From Pezicula radicicola (lineage: Eukaryota > Ascomycota > Leotiomycetes > Helotiales > Dermateaceae), in assembly GCA_003008705.1 (NCBI GenBank), contig PDUO01000031.1:620001-684000 (forward strand): 64,000 nucleotides of DNA. Direction: 5' to 3'. A program made the translations under genes and the position numbers. The notes beneath the pieces were generated by a model. That model searched no databases. It was not told where the DNA came from and saw only the letters and a program-made list of their open reading frames with translations. Of this stretch, positions 10,824 through 21,676 are shown one piece after another (positions within the stretch are counted from its first letter, which is position 1; every line of letters begins with the position of its first letter).

Positions 10824-12851
10824 TCAGTACAAAAAGCCTTCGTACCCGGCATCAGGATTATCGAAATAGTATGTAAGATCTTTCCCCTCGGCTTCGTGGG
10901 TTGTGAAACCGTTTCCCAAATATGCAAACCTATTTTCACTCCAGGAAGTCCATTCCCAGTCTTCATATCTTGGATTCGCCATCATATGAAACCAGTGCAG
11001 CCTGCTGCCTGGATGTAGCGCGGTAACTGGTCCGTCAATTTTACCGTTTTTGAACCACGATCGGCATTTGCTGCTCCACGCAGTGCGTTGTAAGAAAACG
11101 TCGGCATGAGTAGTGAACTCTTCAATTGCTTTGGGCGAAGGAGTGATCGACTTGATGTTCTCTGTTTGTGCTTTGTATATCATTTTCAGGATGTATTTGC
11201 TGACATGCTCTGCAATAGGAAGAGCTGACCCATGCCCAACGGGGGAGTTTGGGCCCATAAACACTTAAACGCATTAGTCTAGGATACGTTTTCTACTACG
11301 GGCTAAGCACTCACTAAAATAATTTGGAATATTCTGCGGAGCCATTGATAGGTATGCTGTTGGCCTCTCCTTCCACTGCTCGCTGAGATTGTTCCCCTTA
11401 GGTCCAACTATAGGGAATCTAGGACAAAATGAAAGGTCAAATCCAGTTGCACAGATGAAGATATCAACCTTAATGGTCTCTCCCGTCGAGAGAAAAATTC
11501 CTTCAGGTACAATCTTTTCAATTTCGTCCTTAACTACTCGAACATTGTCTTTTGTCAACGCCTCCAAGTACCCAGCTCCTGGTGTTGGCCTACGACAGCC
11601 GACGGAAAACTTGGGGATGATGTAGTCAGCAATATCAGAGTCTCCGAGTTTTGACTTCATGTCGGCGGTCGAGAATCGAACTGCTTCAGCTTGCTCCGGG
11701 GTATCTTTATGCAGCTACCAACGCTTTAGCTTTCTTTCTCTTCCAACGGGAAGCGCACCAACCATTTTAAACCGGCTATTTAACTGACTTTCAACATCTT
11801 TTCGATATGCCAAGTACTTCGCAGGATTCTCAGAAAATTCTGACTTCTGTTCTTGTGTAACTGAATGATGTCAGCAAACGACTCCTGTTTCATGCTATTT
11901 CGCTGCGCTTACAAGCAAAATTGGTACCTCCGGGTCCTGCAAACTTCTGTGCAAATCCTGCAGTAATCCAAGTGGGCGATCGAATGAAAGTTGTAAGATG
12001 TTTGACATACGGCTGTATTGTCGGGACTATTTGAATACCACTTGAACCGCAACCTAAGACTGCTACCATCTTTCCTTTCAAATCCGTTTCAGGGTTCCAA
12101 GCAGCGCTATGCATCAAGGTTCCCTTGAATGATTGAAGCCCTGGGATATCTGGCCACTTCCAGTTACTATTCATATTTAAGCCGTCGTTTATTAATACAA
12201 AGGGGAGAATTGGACGAACTTCAAAAACCCGGAGGCATTTATGAAGAAGTGACAGTAGTCCTCTGTCTCTATACCGCTCTGCAAGTCCTTTATCTTGAAA
12301 TTCCATTGCCCTTGCTCCTCGTTCCAAATTGCGGATGTTACTTGGTGCTGAAATCTGATATATTTACGTAGATCGTATTTCGTTGCAATGTCTTTGAAGT
12401 ACTCCAATATCTCAGGTGCCGGGGAATAACTGACGGCGTTAATTTTATATATAACATTGGTTCTCAGAAACAACTAACAAATTGTTCCAATTTGGGTTTG
12501 GAGCCCAAGTATATTGATAACTATGTGATGGAATATCGCATGCACAGCCGGGGTACCTATAATAAGTTAAGTAGACTTGATCTATTAAAGAATGTACTTA
12601 TACAAAACTAACCGATTTTCTAACCAAGTCCCTCCAACCTCTGCATTTTTCTCATAAATTTGTAACTCAACATTCTTCATATTCTTCCCGATCTGATAAG
12701 CAATATTAAGACCTGAAGCGCCTGCACCGATGGTTATGACGCGTATTTTCCGTGGCTCTCCCAAGGGATGCTCATCCACAACATAACTATTGGTCCCGCG
12801 ATTATAACTTGTATTAGAGGCTTCTGCCTTCCCTTGACCATCGACAACCAT
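10824..12851 (-). CDS. Baeyer-Villiger flavin monooxygenase
   Basis: Seven exons: 12613-12851, 12479-12556, 12220-12429, 11913-12166, 11763-11860, 11315-11714 and 10824-11263, encoding 572 residues. Signatures in order: the FAD Rossmann motif GAGASGLN (about residue 43), the family stretch [15 protein letters not shown], the exact Baeyer-Villiger fingerprint [11 protein letters not shown] (F-x-G-x3-H-x3-W), the NADPH motif GCGSSGIQ, and ATGFDLSF. It should insert oxygen beside a ketone using FAD and NADPH, giving an ester or lactone. An in-frame TAG near 11715 is removed by a 48-bp intron (11715-11762) whose junction restores [14 protein letters not shown], matching the family. It is convergent with the regulator and divergent from the permease. 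Confidence 0.9.
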
Positions 12852-13446
12852 GATGGAGAAATGGAGATTTTGAGGTGATTAGGATATGAGTCCAGTAGCA
12901 GAACAAACTCCATTTTGAAAGAACTGCAAGTCACCCCGGCGACAACCCCGCCATTGATACTCATCACGTGTACTCATATGGCACTATTAACCCCTCGTTG
13001 AGCTTGTTTTCCTTTGCTAGTTGCTCCTTATCGTCTTCGGCGTTGAAAATGATAATTTTAAGATGATCCCACTCTTCGAATCGCCGAAATCTGGGGCTGC
13101 GTTAAATTAAGCGACCGATCTTGGAAAGATTTTGTCGGGAGTGGCTAGGACATCCACGATAACCTCAATCATGACTGAGGCGCCTTGTCCTTATCATCCA
13201 TCTATCGGCACGCCTAGATATAGCTCCAAAACAAACATGGGGGAGCCTCCATACTCGGCGGTTTCACTAGCCCCCAATCTCTTCCAATCTCAAAGTTGCC
13301 GCCGAAATCAGGGGAAAGATACTAACCAAAGAGATAGCGATGATTACAGCAACTTAATGAGAATCCTTGTGTTGCTATTTATCATACGATTCGGCATCGA
13401 CAGTAAGAAATCTGACCGTCAATGATAAAACGGATTTCATCGCAAA
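12852..13446. promoter_or_regulatory. divergent promoter, BVMO / permease
   Basis: A 595-bp stretch lies between two outward-facing start codons. No open frame in it is gene-like. Shared control of the monooxygenase and the transporter is inferred from the arrangement only. Confidence 0.4.
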
Positions 13447-15373
13447 ATGTCAGATCTGGAAAAGAGAACGTCAACAACGGCCAAGAGTGTTCCTGCATCC
13501 TCTGAGGATGGAGTTGTTATTGGCAATGTCGAGCCTGTGCGCGAATACACAAATGAGACTGCCAACGGCTTGGCAAAGACTGGATACTTGCACAGGAACT
13601 TCAAGGCAAGACACATCCAAATGGTGGCCTTAGCCGGTAATATTGGCAGTGGTGTTTTCATCAGTATTGGTGCTGTAAGTGAGCTCTCCTGTAATGAAGA
13701 AACATTAGAAAACGAAATCGTGCAAGATGAGTTCAAGGATTCCAGGAAACATCTAACTGACTATATCCTAGGCTCTTCGTACTGGCGGTGGTCCTGGAAT
13801 CATCATTGGATATACCCTCATCTGTTGCATGGCCCTCGCTATGTTGACTATTCTCGGCGAGGCAACTGCTCTCTTCCCAACCTCTGGCTCTTTCATCGAT
13901 CATGCTACAAGATTTGTTGATCCTGCCCTGGGTTTTGCAATTGGGTTCTGCGAATGGTTTGGTGCTTTGACAGTAATTGCCGCTGAGGGAGCTGTATGTT
14001 CAGATCCGACATGGCTCATAATTTTCTCCATGCTGACGTATCTGAGGTCTTCCCTGTCATTATTAGCTACTGGACAACATCAATCCCAACAGCAGCTCTG
14101 ATGACCATCTACTTAGTCGTGGTTTTCGCATTCCATCTCATGCCTAATACATGGTTCGCGGAATTCGAGTTCTGCACTGGCGCTGTCAAGATAACTACAA
14201 TGGCTATTGTCCTTCTTACTAGCGTGGCTATTATTGCTGGTGCTGGTCCTACAGGGAGCACGAACTGGGGTGCTAATTTTAACGAACTTCCTGTCTTCCC
14301 CAACGGCTTTAGAGTACGTCTCCTTCCTAGCTCATTTACGTTCTTACCACTTCTAAACTTATCGCAGGGAGTCGCTCGGACATTCCTTTACGCATCATGG
14401 GCCACCGGTGGTCAAGAAATCATGGGTATCGTCGCTGGTGAGGCCCGGATGCCACGTTATGATATGCCGCGTGCCGCAAAAAATCTCTTCGTCCGAATAA
14501 TTTTGATCTTCCTAAGTTCTTGCATCTTAATCAGCGTTCTGGTCCCATACACCGAGCCCTTGCTTCTCGGAACGAGCAATGTCGCAGCTTCACCTTTTGT
14601 GATCGCCATGGGATATGCCGGTATCCCGGTTCTACCTCATATCATAAATGTCGTCCTTCTTATCTGCCTCTGTGGTATTGGATCCGAGTCATTATTTATC
14701 GCCTCAAGAATCCAAACCGCTATGGCCAAGATGGGAATGATGCCAAAAGTCTTTGGGAAGATTGATAATCAAGGTCGTCCAGTTTGGTCGCTTGCATCTT
14801 GCTCGCTCGTCGCTATCGCCATGACATACATGTGTGTCTCGACCACTGGCGCAATTGCCTTCAACTGGTTCTCTTCAATCTCTGCTACGACCACCTTCTT
14901 TGCATGGATGGTAAGTCCTCCTCTTCCTGTGTTCGTAAATCCGTAAACAGCAAGAGCTAATGGTTCCGCAGACTATTCCCATCACAAATTGGTGCATGCA
15001 CCGAGCCCTTAAAGTACAGGGCGACCGCGCTTTTGAATTACCCTATGCTCTGAAGAATCGTTTCTGGCCCGCGGAATCAATCTTCCTCTTCGTCTCTACA
15101 CTTTTCACCTTTGTTTGCACCTTCTATGTATCCATTGTTCCTGACGAGGGATCCCCTTCTGCGAGCACTTTCTTCGAGACCATGCTCTGCTTACCTGTGT
15201 TTGTCGTTGCTTACATCGGCTACAAATTGTGGTATAAGACGAAGTTCCAGGATCCAAAAACAGCCGATTTGCAGAGTGGAAGAAGGCCATTGAATGAGGA
15301 AGAGTATGCGTTCTTGGATCAGTATTATAGCCAGCCTATGTGGAAGAGGTTGTTGAGCTATGTTAGATTTTAA
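13447..15373 (+). CDS. amino-acid permease (APC superfamily, YAT type)
   Basis: Five exons, all phase 0: 13447-13674, 13772-13993, 14047-14313, 14368-14910 and 14972-15373, encoding 553 residues. The cytosolic N-terminus leads into RHIQMVALAGNIGSGVFISIGAAL, the family TM1 motif, followed by GPGIIIGY, SFIDHATRFVDPALGFAIGF, and the later motif GVARTFLYASWATGGQE. About twelve hydrophobic segments can be counted, and the C-terminus is short and charged. It is a plasma-membrane proton-coupled amino-acid uptake carrier by family; the substrate cannot be told from sequence. Adjacent to an aminotransferase and a monooxygenase, it may import the substrate of the local pathway. Confidence 0.92.
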
Positions 15374-15992
15374 GGAGAGTGTACGTATAAGTATTCGTAT
15401 GATGAAATATGAACTAGAAAGCCACATCACGCTGCTAAGCACCACCAGTTGAGCTTGAAAATGAGATTGGCGTTGCCATCTATGGCTGAGCTGCGACGTG
15501 CAACAAAAGTTTGCGAAAAGGGGAAAAGGGACCGTTCACTGGTGTTTATTGGCTACTTAAGCGGTCGCTTATGCATTCCTGCATCTCATCTCGCAAGGGC
15601 GTCCAACTTTACTCTAGCTTGATACCTTGGCTTTACACCCCGCCCCCTCATTATTATCGTCATGTTGCCAATACTACTCAACGTGAAGTTAGCATGTAAA
15701 CAAAAATGTTCGCGTTCTGTTATTCAACACAGATGTTTTGGAATCAATTGTTCCAGAAGCGTAAGCACGAATACCTGCATTTCCATTGCTGACGCGTCTC
15801 TTGCAGCCTGCTCGTATACGATTACTGTACTGTAGCAGAAAGCTGAAAGCCAAAGCGCACGGCATCGTTTCAATCACCATCCGTAATAGAGTACCTACCA
15901 GTTATCTCTACAAAATTTCCTCTCTTTTATCTTTCTCTTAAGAAAATTTCAAGAAAGAAGAAAGAAAACAAGCAAAAGAAGAAAATACGACA
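15374..15992. other. intergenic stretch
   Basis: A 619-bp stretch between two genes transcribed rightwards. The last 60 bp are purine-rich (AAGAAAGAAGAAAG type), like the 5' leader of the following hydrolase. Nothing else stands out. Confidence 0.4.
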
Positions 15993-16817
15993 ATGGCACC
16001 CATCAACACCAAAGACCAAGAAATCGATCCAACCCTCCACCTCCCCCGAATCCTCTGTCTCCACGGCGGCGGCGTAAACGCAGATATCTTCCGACTCCAA
16101 GCACGTACCATAATCAACCAACTCAAACCCTACTTCCGACTCGTCTTCGCCGACGGCCCCTTCATCTGCGATCCTCACCCAGCAATAATCCCCATCTACA
16201 AAGACTACGGACCCTATCGAAGATGGCTACGCTGGCTACCCGAACATGCACCCATAAACCCCGATACGGCAATCGACGAAGTAGATTACTATATTCAAAG
16301 CGCTATCGATGAAGATAATCGAAATGGAGGAACTGGGTCTTGGGTTGGATTGATGGGATTTAGTCAAGGAGCAAAAATGGCAGCCTCGATATTATTTCGT
16401 CAACAAGTACGAGAGGAGAAATTGGGAAAGGCGAAGGCTGGTTCGGAATATAGGTTTGCGGTTTTGTTGGCTGGGAGAGCTCCTTTGGTTAGTCTTGATC
16501 CGGAGGTTATTAGGAGTGAGGCTTTGGTTGGTGCGGAGGGTATTGCTATGGAGTTTACGGATTGGCCTGATGAGTGGAGTTTTACGGTTCAGAATCAGGA
16601 TCATATGTTGAGGTTGCCGACTGTTCATGTTCATGGGTTGGAGGATCCTGGTTTGGAATTGCATAGGAGGTTGTTGGATCAGTATTGTGAGCCCGGGACT
16701 ACGAGGTGTGTTGTTTGGGGTGGGGATCATAGAGTTCCTTTCAAGCAACCGGATGTTGATCCTATTGTTAAGAATATTCTTGAGGTTGCGAGAGAGACCG
16801 GGGTTTTGAAGAGGTAG
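15993..16817 (+). CDS. FSH-type serine hydrolase (alpha/beta hydrolase)
   Basis: Single exon, 274 residues. It has the features of the FSH1/PF03959 family: ILCLHGGGVNADIF oxyanion-side motif near residue 22, nucleophile elbow GFSQGA around residue 120, an acid residue in HGLEDPG near 216, and the catalytic His in GGDHRVPF near 248. Several fungal relatives release polyketides or hydrolyse small esters, but others have no known role. There is no signal peptide, so it is probably cytosolic. It is a plausible ester-cleaving partner for the nearby Baeyer-Villiger enzyme (inference from context). The start ATG follows a purine-rich leader in good context (ACAATGGC). Confidence 0.9.
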   Translation: MAPINTKDQEIDPTLHLPRILCLHGGGVNADIFRLQARTIINQLKPYFRLVFADGPFICDPHPAIIPIYKDYGPYRRWLRWLPEHAPINPDTAIDEVDYYIQSAIDEDNRNGGTGSWVGLMGFSQGAKMAASILFRQQVREEKLGKAKAGSEYRFAVLLAGRAPLVSLDPEVIRSEALVGAEGIAMEFTDWPDEWSFTVQNQDHMLRLPTVHVHGLEDPGLELHRRLLDQYCEPGTTRCVVWGGDHRVPFKQPDVDPIVKNILEVARETGVLKR

Positions 16818-17737
16818 ATGGTTCAAATATGAGTCTGGGCATTGGCGGCGTTTGATATTTTGTTTGCTTAGCGTGTAGATCACGATGCAATAGATTTGGA
16901 AGACAGAACTTTAGATGATCTGAGGAAGATGGACTGTTTTTATGCTGGGATAGATAGATGGATAACTTTTTATACTACCGGGATGTTGACACTTCCCAAC
17001 AGCCTGCCTCACGCGACCAGTGCTGCCTTTCCTGCCTTTCCTGCCTTTGCTGCCTTTGTTTAGGCTTGGCACAGGCTCAGATCAGCTTCTATCTGAATCA
17101 CAACTTTCTAGTAGGTAGCCTTGAGATCCATGAAGTTATGTCTCGGATCCATCTAAACTCGTCAGACCTGCCTCAATCATGAGGACATCCGAATAGAACT
17201 AAGCCGCGCTTCATCAAGAAAGGTTTAATGATGTTCAGAGTCATTCCATTGCACGGTCGCTTATCTGTCGTAGGAGATTGTTTGTGCCAGTCATCTAATG
17301 CTTCATCACTAAATCAACGAAATCTCACCTTCCCATGTGAATTCCACTTATATTTATATGTTCACTATGTTAGAACTTTAAGGGTAAATGGTCTAGAATG
17401 ACTCTTACTAAAATTATGAAGAGGCTTATTTAAACATTTAGTTTGTTCAAGCAGAATACTAGAGTGCAATGGCTCACGTTGCGACAATATATGAACCTGC
17501 TAAATCGGGGGTTACTCCTGAGCATTCAAACTACTTAATGAATGAGATTGCAAATTACAGTCTCGCGTATATTGAGAGCCATTCGTAGAAACACTGCGAT
17601 CAAGACGAATTCTTAAACACTAAGCTTTAATCCCCGTCACCTTCTCCCGAGGTCCACTGCTAGCTAATTAGCACAGTGGAATCGAGATTAAATCTAGTAA
17701 AGGAGATCTCACTTTTTTCCAGGGAAGCATCAATTGA
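16818..17737. other. intergenic stretch with short tandem repeat
   Basis: 920 bp without a supported gene. At about 17020-17062 a roughly 10-bp pyrimidine unit (TGCCTTTCC and variants) repeats four times. Around 17653-17680 there is a small hairpin with 7-bp perfect arms (TCCACTG / CAGTGGA). The remainder is AT-rich and structureless to my reading. Confidence 0.4.
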
Positions 17738-18160
17738 CTACTTCTTGAAATTCATACCATGCAAACTTCCCTGAAAGAGAATGGTAATCGTCGTCGGAGT
17801 TTTGTTCTGCTTATCATCCGAGGCATATCCCGACATCTGGACCTCAGTGGCGTCCCCTTCAGGGCCAACTTTCTTGATCGTCGGGGCAGTGATATGATGC
17901 TGATGCGTTATGGTGTCATTTAAATCGAAGGAAACAGAAAGTTCTGTTGGTATATTGTCATTGATAGCGATGACTGGCAGGTTGAAGACAGAATCTTGGA
18001 GCACATATTGCTGGCTCGGGCCTTTGAAGTCCACACCGAACGTGGCGGATGAGTCGTTCCAGCTCACAGATGCCTTGGAGGAGCCGGTGAAGAGAGATAT
18101 GGCAGTGATATATACGGCCTTGGTGCCACTGGGGACATCGATCTTGGTTGGAGGCAGCAT
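17738..18160 (-). CDS. hypothetical small beta-rich protein
   Basis: Single exon of 140 residues; I do not recognise the family. Alternating hydrophobic and polar residues throughout (for example AVYITAISLF, KASVSWND, TTITILFQGS) suggest a small beta-sandwich. There is no signal peptide, cysteine or membrane segment, so it is probably a soluble cytosolic protein. The pattern recalls small fungal lectins, but I see no diagnostic motif. The start ATG follows an A-rich leader (AATAAAATATG). Neighbours are the FSH hydrolase upstream and the carboxylesterase downstream, with no operon-like relation. Confidence 0.55.
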   Translation of the reverse strand: MLPPTKIDVPSGTKAVYITAISLFTGSSKASVSWNDSSATFGVDFKGPSQQYVLQDSVFNLPVIAINDNIPTELSVSFDLNDTITHQHHITAPTIKKVGPEGDATEVQMSGYASDDKQNKTPTTITILFQGSLHGMNFKK

Positions 18161-18596
18161 ATTTTATTTCTGGAAACTGAAGGTTGGGAAATAAGTCGAT
18201 GACTTGAGTATAAGGGAAATCTGGGAGTGTGTTGATGTTGAGTACAAAATGTAGCAGGTATTGCACAGTCTTATACTTCTAGGAAACCAACATACATCGT
18301 TTGCAGCTTATCGTATGATGAGTGCAACCTGAAAACAGTCGGATTTTGAATCACAGCATTGCTGCCAAGAGAGGCACTACGTCTCTGGCATGCTGTGATA
18401 CATGAGTTGACAAACAGAAGAGCAAGAAACCTAGGTCAGAATGCTACAAGGAATGTTGTCGAATAATGGCTGGAGATGAGCGCGAGACCAGTCTGGATGC
18501 AAAAAGAACACCACCCTCAGCTGAAACCTTTACACAGCGCGTTGAGCCTAATACCAAAGGGTCCGTCGTGGACTAAGCTCCCTTTTACTTCAATAT

Positions 18597-18760
18597 GAAG
18601 GTATAGCGCATAAGTACTCTAAATTCCAATTTACTTACTAGTCTGGAATAGATATAAACTACCTGGTTCTAGCAATGTTACACATACAAATTCTACAAGC
18701 TCTTCCTATCCCAGACTGGTAAGTAAGTTGGAATTTAGAATACTTATGCGCTATACCTTC
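18597..18760. mobile_element. 164-bp inverted-repeat element (MITE-like)
   Basis: Two 50-bp arms (18597-18646 and 18711-18760) are inverted copies, 47 of 50 bases matching, around a 64-bp spacer. All three differences are C/T transitions. Weaker pairing continues outside the arms. No target-site duplication is clear. It ends 40 bp before the carboxylesterase stop codon, so it may lie in that gene's 3' untranslated region and fold there. Confidence 0.7.
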
Positions 18761-18800
18761 GTAATTAAGTCTGTTATCTAACTAGAAGACAACTCTAATT

Positions 18801-20890
18801 TTAATCTGAGCGTCCAAAAGCAGTAGTCCCAGTAATACTCCTAACAACATCCAACATTTCCCTGACATGCGCCCCTACGAATTCAAATCTTTCCCTTTGC
18901 TGCCCAAAAGACTCATCCTCATCCACAACCACTCTCCTCGAGACGCGATCACGACCATACAACAATACACTCTTATCATCTATCGAGCTATTAGAAAGAC
19001 CATTCACGATGAAATCTATCCATTTCTCCTGCATTTCTAGCCTCAAATCATTGTTACTTTTGGAGACATTATCGGGATAAATTCGTGACGTCTCTTTACC
19101 CTTTGGAATTAATCCCTCGTCCGATTTATAAGGAAGACTATTGCAGGCTTTGGATTTCTTGTCGGCTTCTAAAAGATCCTTATGGAAGGCATTGAAAATA
19201 TAGATGAGATCAACGCAGTGATGTGCTGTACCATGTAGATGCTCCACGGGGAATGGATTTCCGAAATTGACCTTGTAGCGCGCTGCCCTCGTGTTATGGA
19301 ATACCTGTGGTGTTGTCGATGTGGCTTTGTTTGCTTGATTTTTGGAAAGGAAATTGTGACAAGCTGAGAGAGGATAGCCGAATTCCATTTCGGTGAAGAA
19401 GCGAGTAAGTCGGTTACGAAGTATATCGATGGAGATGTCAGGTGTGAGTCCGTAGAGTTCCAATGCTTTCTGTGCTGCTGTGGGTGTAGAAAACGCGGAG
19501 CTGAAATGTGCTTTCACATCATTGTATTCTGTGATCGCAGCGAGTTGTCGTCCGTGAATACTCCCCTGCATTTTTTTTTTAAAGATTAGCAACGAATGGC
19601 AAAGAAATGGGACCGGGTGAGAGGAAACAGTAATTGTGATATACCTCTGAATCTACTTCACCCATTAAGATGCAAATGGAGGCTGGATCCTTAGAGTCCT
19701 CTGCCTCCTGAATTGGACTATTTCCAAAATTTACAAGGATTGGACTAAGCTCATCAGTGAGTTCTAAGGTCAGATTATCATTGATCAAGGGGTAAATAGC
19801 CCAATTCATCTCTCTCGACGCCTGAACCAGCTTCTCTGCATCGACTTCTCTTAACCTAGCCAGACTTTGATTTTTATCTTGCAATGGAACTCCAATATGG
19901 CGACATAAAGCATCGATATCTGCATCAGCTCGCTGAATACTGACTGGCCCTAGACAACCCACGGCACCAGATTGAATAATGGCACCTCTGAAGAGTGGTG
20001 TTCCAGGATTCAGCTTTGAATCTAGGACATGAGCATGAATAGAGCTACCGCCAGCTGATTGTCCACCAATAGTGATCTTTTCAGGATTACCACCGAAGGC
20101 TGAGATGTTTTGTGATATCCATTGCAAAGCAATCTTCTGGTCTACGATACCGAAATTAAGACCTTGGATATCTTGGGATGCTTGTTCTGCTAGCATTGCT
20201 GAGTAGCCACCGAAACCGAAGAGACCGAGCCGGTAGTTTATGTTAACGGCAATTATCGGTCTGCCTTGTCTTAAGGAATCGATAACGAGATTGGTTGGAT
20301 CTATACTCAAATGTTTCGCATTAGTGTCTTGTGTTACAAGGTGAATACGAGTATATTACATACCCCACATTGGATCCGTCGCAGCACCAAACCCATAAGC
20401 ACCGCCATGAATCCACACCAATACTGGAAGAGGCTCCTTTACATAATCGATCCCTTTTGCTTTCAGTGCATCATTGCTTGGTCTAATGACGAAGAGATTC
20501 AAGCAATCGAACTCGGATTCCTGGACATCTGATGGAAAATCAATGGCTGGCCCAAATCCTCCCTCCGAACTGTTAAATTCCCAAAGCTGAGGACATTTGG
20601 GTCTTCAAATGCATAATTAACAACGTGTCAGCTGATTATTTCCACTTTTTGTTGCGATTTACGTACCCATTGGTTACAGCGTGATATACGTCTGTGGGTA
20701 GACTTTCTCGGAGTGTCGAGTGTTTCCATCTTCCTGGAACGACGCCATACGGTATACCTCTGAACTCTTCGATGTCTTCAGAGATGGGGGACTTCTTGCC
20801 CAGGATACTTTGTAGGGAAGCGGGGCTTTGGTGTGTGCGGATGTTGACGATAACGGGTGTGGGATACATTGCGAATGGTATATCTGTCAA
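18801..20890 (-). CDS. type B carboxylesterase / lipase
   Basis: Four exons: 20667-20890, 20364-20602, 19645-20300 and 18801-19565, encoding 627 residues. Family marks: EEFRGIPYG near residue 41, the EFDCLNLFVIRP segment, oxyanion HGGAYGFG, the nucleophile elbow GGQSAGGSS, and a catalytic His candidate in EHLHGTAHHCVDL. The junction at 20364/20300 gives TDPMWDPTNLV, as in relatives. No signal peptide is seen, so an intracellular esterase is likely, unlike the secreted members. The substrate is unknown; context with the BVMO and FSH hydrolase would fit hydrolysis of an ester product (inference). The acceptor before 19565 sits after a run of A/T, where sequencing length errors are possible. Confidence 0.9.
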
Positions 20891-21532
20891 GCACAGCTCG
20901 TAGAGAGTTTGAATATGAGAAATATTAGGGCTGAGTGTTTCTCATGAATTGGAGGATGAAGTATTGAGTTGTGAAGACAATGTCGTTGTTCAGCTTTTCG
21001 AAGTTCTTCCTGTGGGTACATTCGGCAATTGCTTCGGCTAGAAAAGGGGCTTGAAAGGGGCAAGATAATAATCAGGTGAGATGCTCAAAGCTCCAAACGA
21101 AACATGCTACGGATCTCCCACAGACAACTTTATGATGAAGAACCTGGAATCTTAGGGGATTATTTTAGGACAGACTTAGCGAAGTCATTTGAAGAGCATG
21201 TTTGATAATCACGTGATATGACCAACTTGGAGGCCTTCGGAGCGTTTTTGCCTGGAAAAATTGTCAACAGAACTTGAGATGTTTTAATGATTTTGGTTGC
21301 TGGAATTGGAACTCTTCTATAGTACGGGAGGTACAAGTAAGTTCATTGGTTATCACCTTACACCGTACAAAAAGATCCACCCCACAAACCAGTAAGCGAG
21401 GCTATACTAAAGCAAAATAAATACACAACAGCAAAACAAAACCATCTCAAGCTTACCTAACTAACCACGGCCTCTGTACTCTTACGAAACCGAAAAAGAG
21501 AAGAAGAAAAAATGCAAAAAAATATATTCAAG
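20891..21532. other. intergenic stretch before the tRNA
   Basis: A 642-bp spacer with no gene-like frame. It holds the carboxylesterase promoter on the left side and A-rich DNA near the tRNA 3' end. Confidence 0.4.
21516..21522 (-). terminator. Pol III terminator of tRNA-Leu
   Basis: On the minus strand a run of seven T follows the tRNA discriminator base by about ten nucleotides. This is the standard RNA polymerase III stop signal. Confidence 0.75.
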
Positions 21533-21576
21533 TGAACAGAATGGGACTCGAACCCATGCTCATTTCTGAACCAGGA

Positions 21577-21594
21577 GAATGTAATTAAGGTAAA
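21577..21594 (-). other. canonical tRNA intron at position 37/38
   Basis: An 18-nt insert directly 3' of G37. It contains CCTTAA, which pairs with the anticodon-side TTAAGG, the usual pre-tRNA arrangement recognised by the tRNA splicing endonuclease. Confidence 0.8.
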
Positions 21595-21623
21595 CCTTAA
21601 CCTGGCGCCATAACCAACTCGGC

Positions 21624-21676
21624 CTTTTAATTGTTAGTATTGTTATCAGTTGAAGGAATGAGGGTTGAATGCTTAC
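21624..21676 (-). other. 53-bp GT-AG insert in the tRNA between positions 9 and 10
   Basis: On the minus strand the insert begins GTAAGC, contains a perfect TACTAAC branch box, and ends AATTAAAAG, about 10 nt after the branch A. These are spliceosomal intron signals, not tRNA endonuclease signals. Excision exactly rejoins TG to GCCGAG and restores a complete tRNA-Leu. Confidence 0.7.

Noticed and set aside
11660..11765. Possible frameshift or nonsense mutation in the BVMO gene
   Set aside because: A 48-bp intron with GT...TAG ends removes the stop and restores a family-conserved segment.
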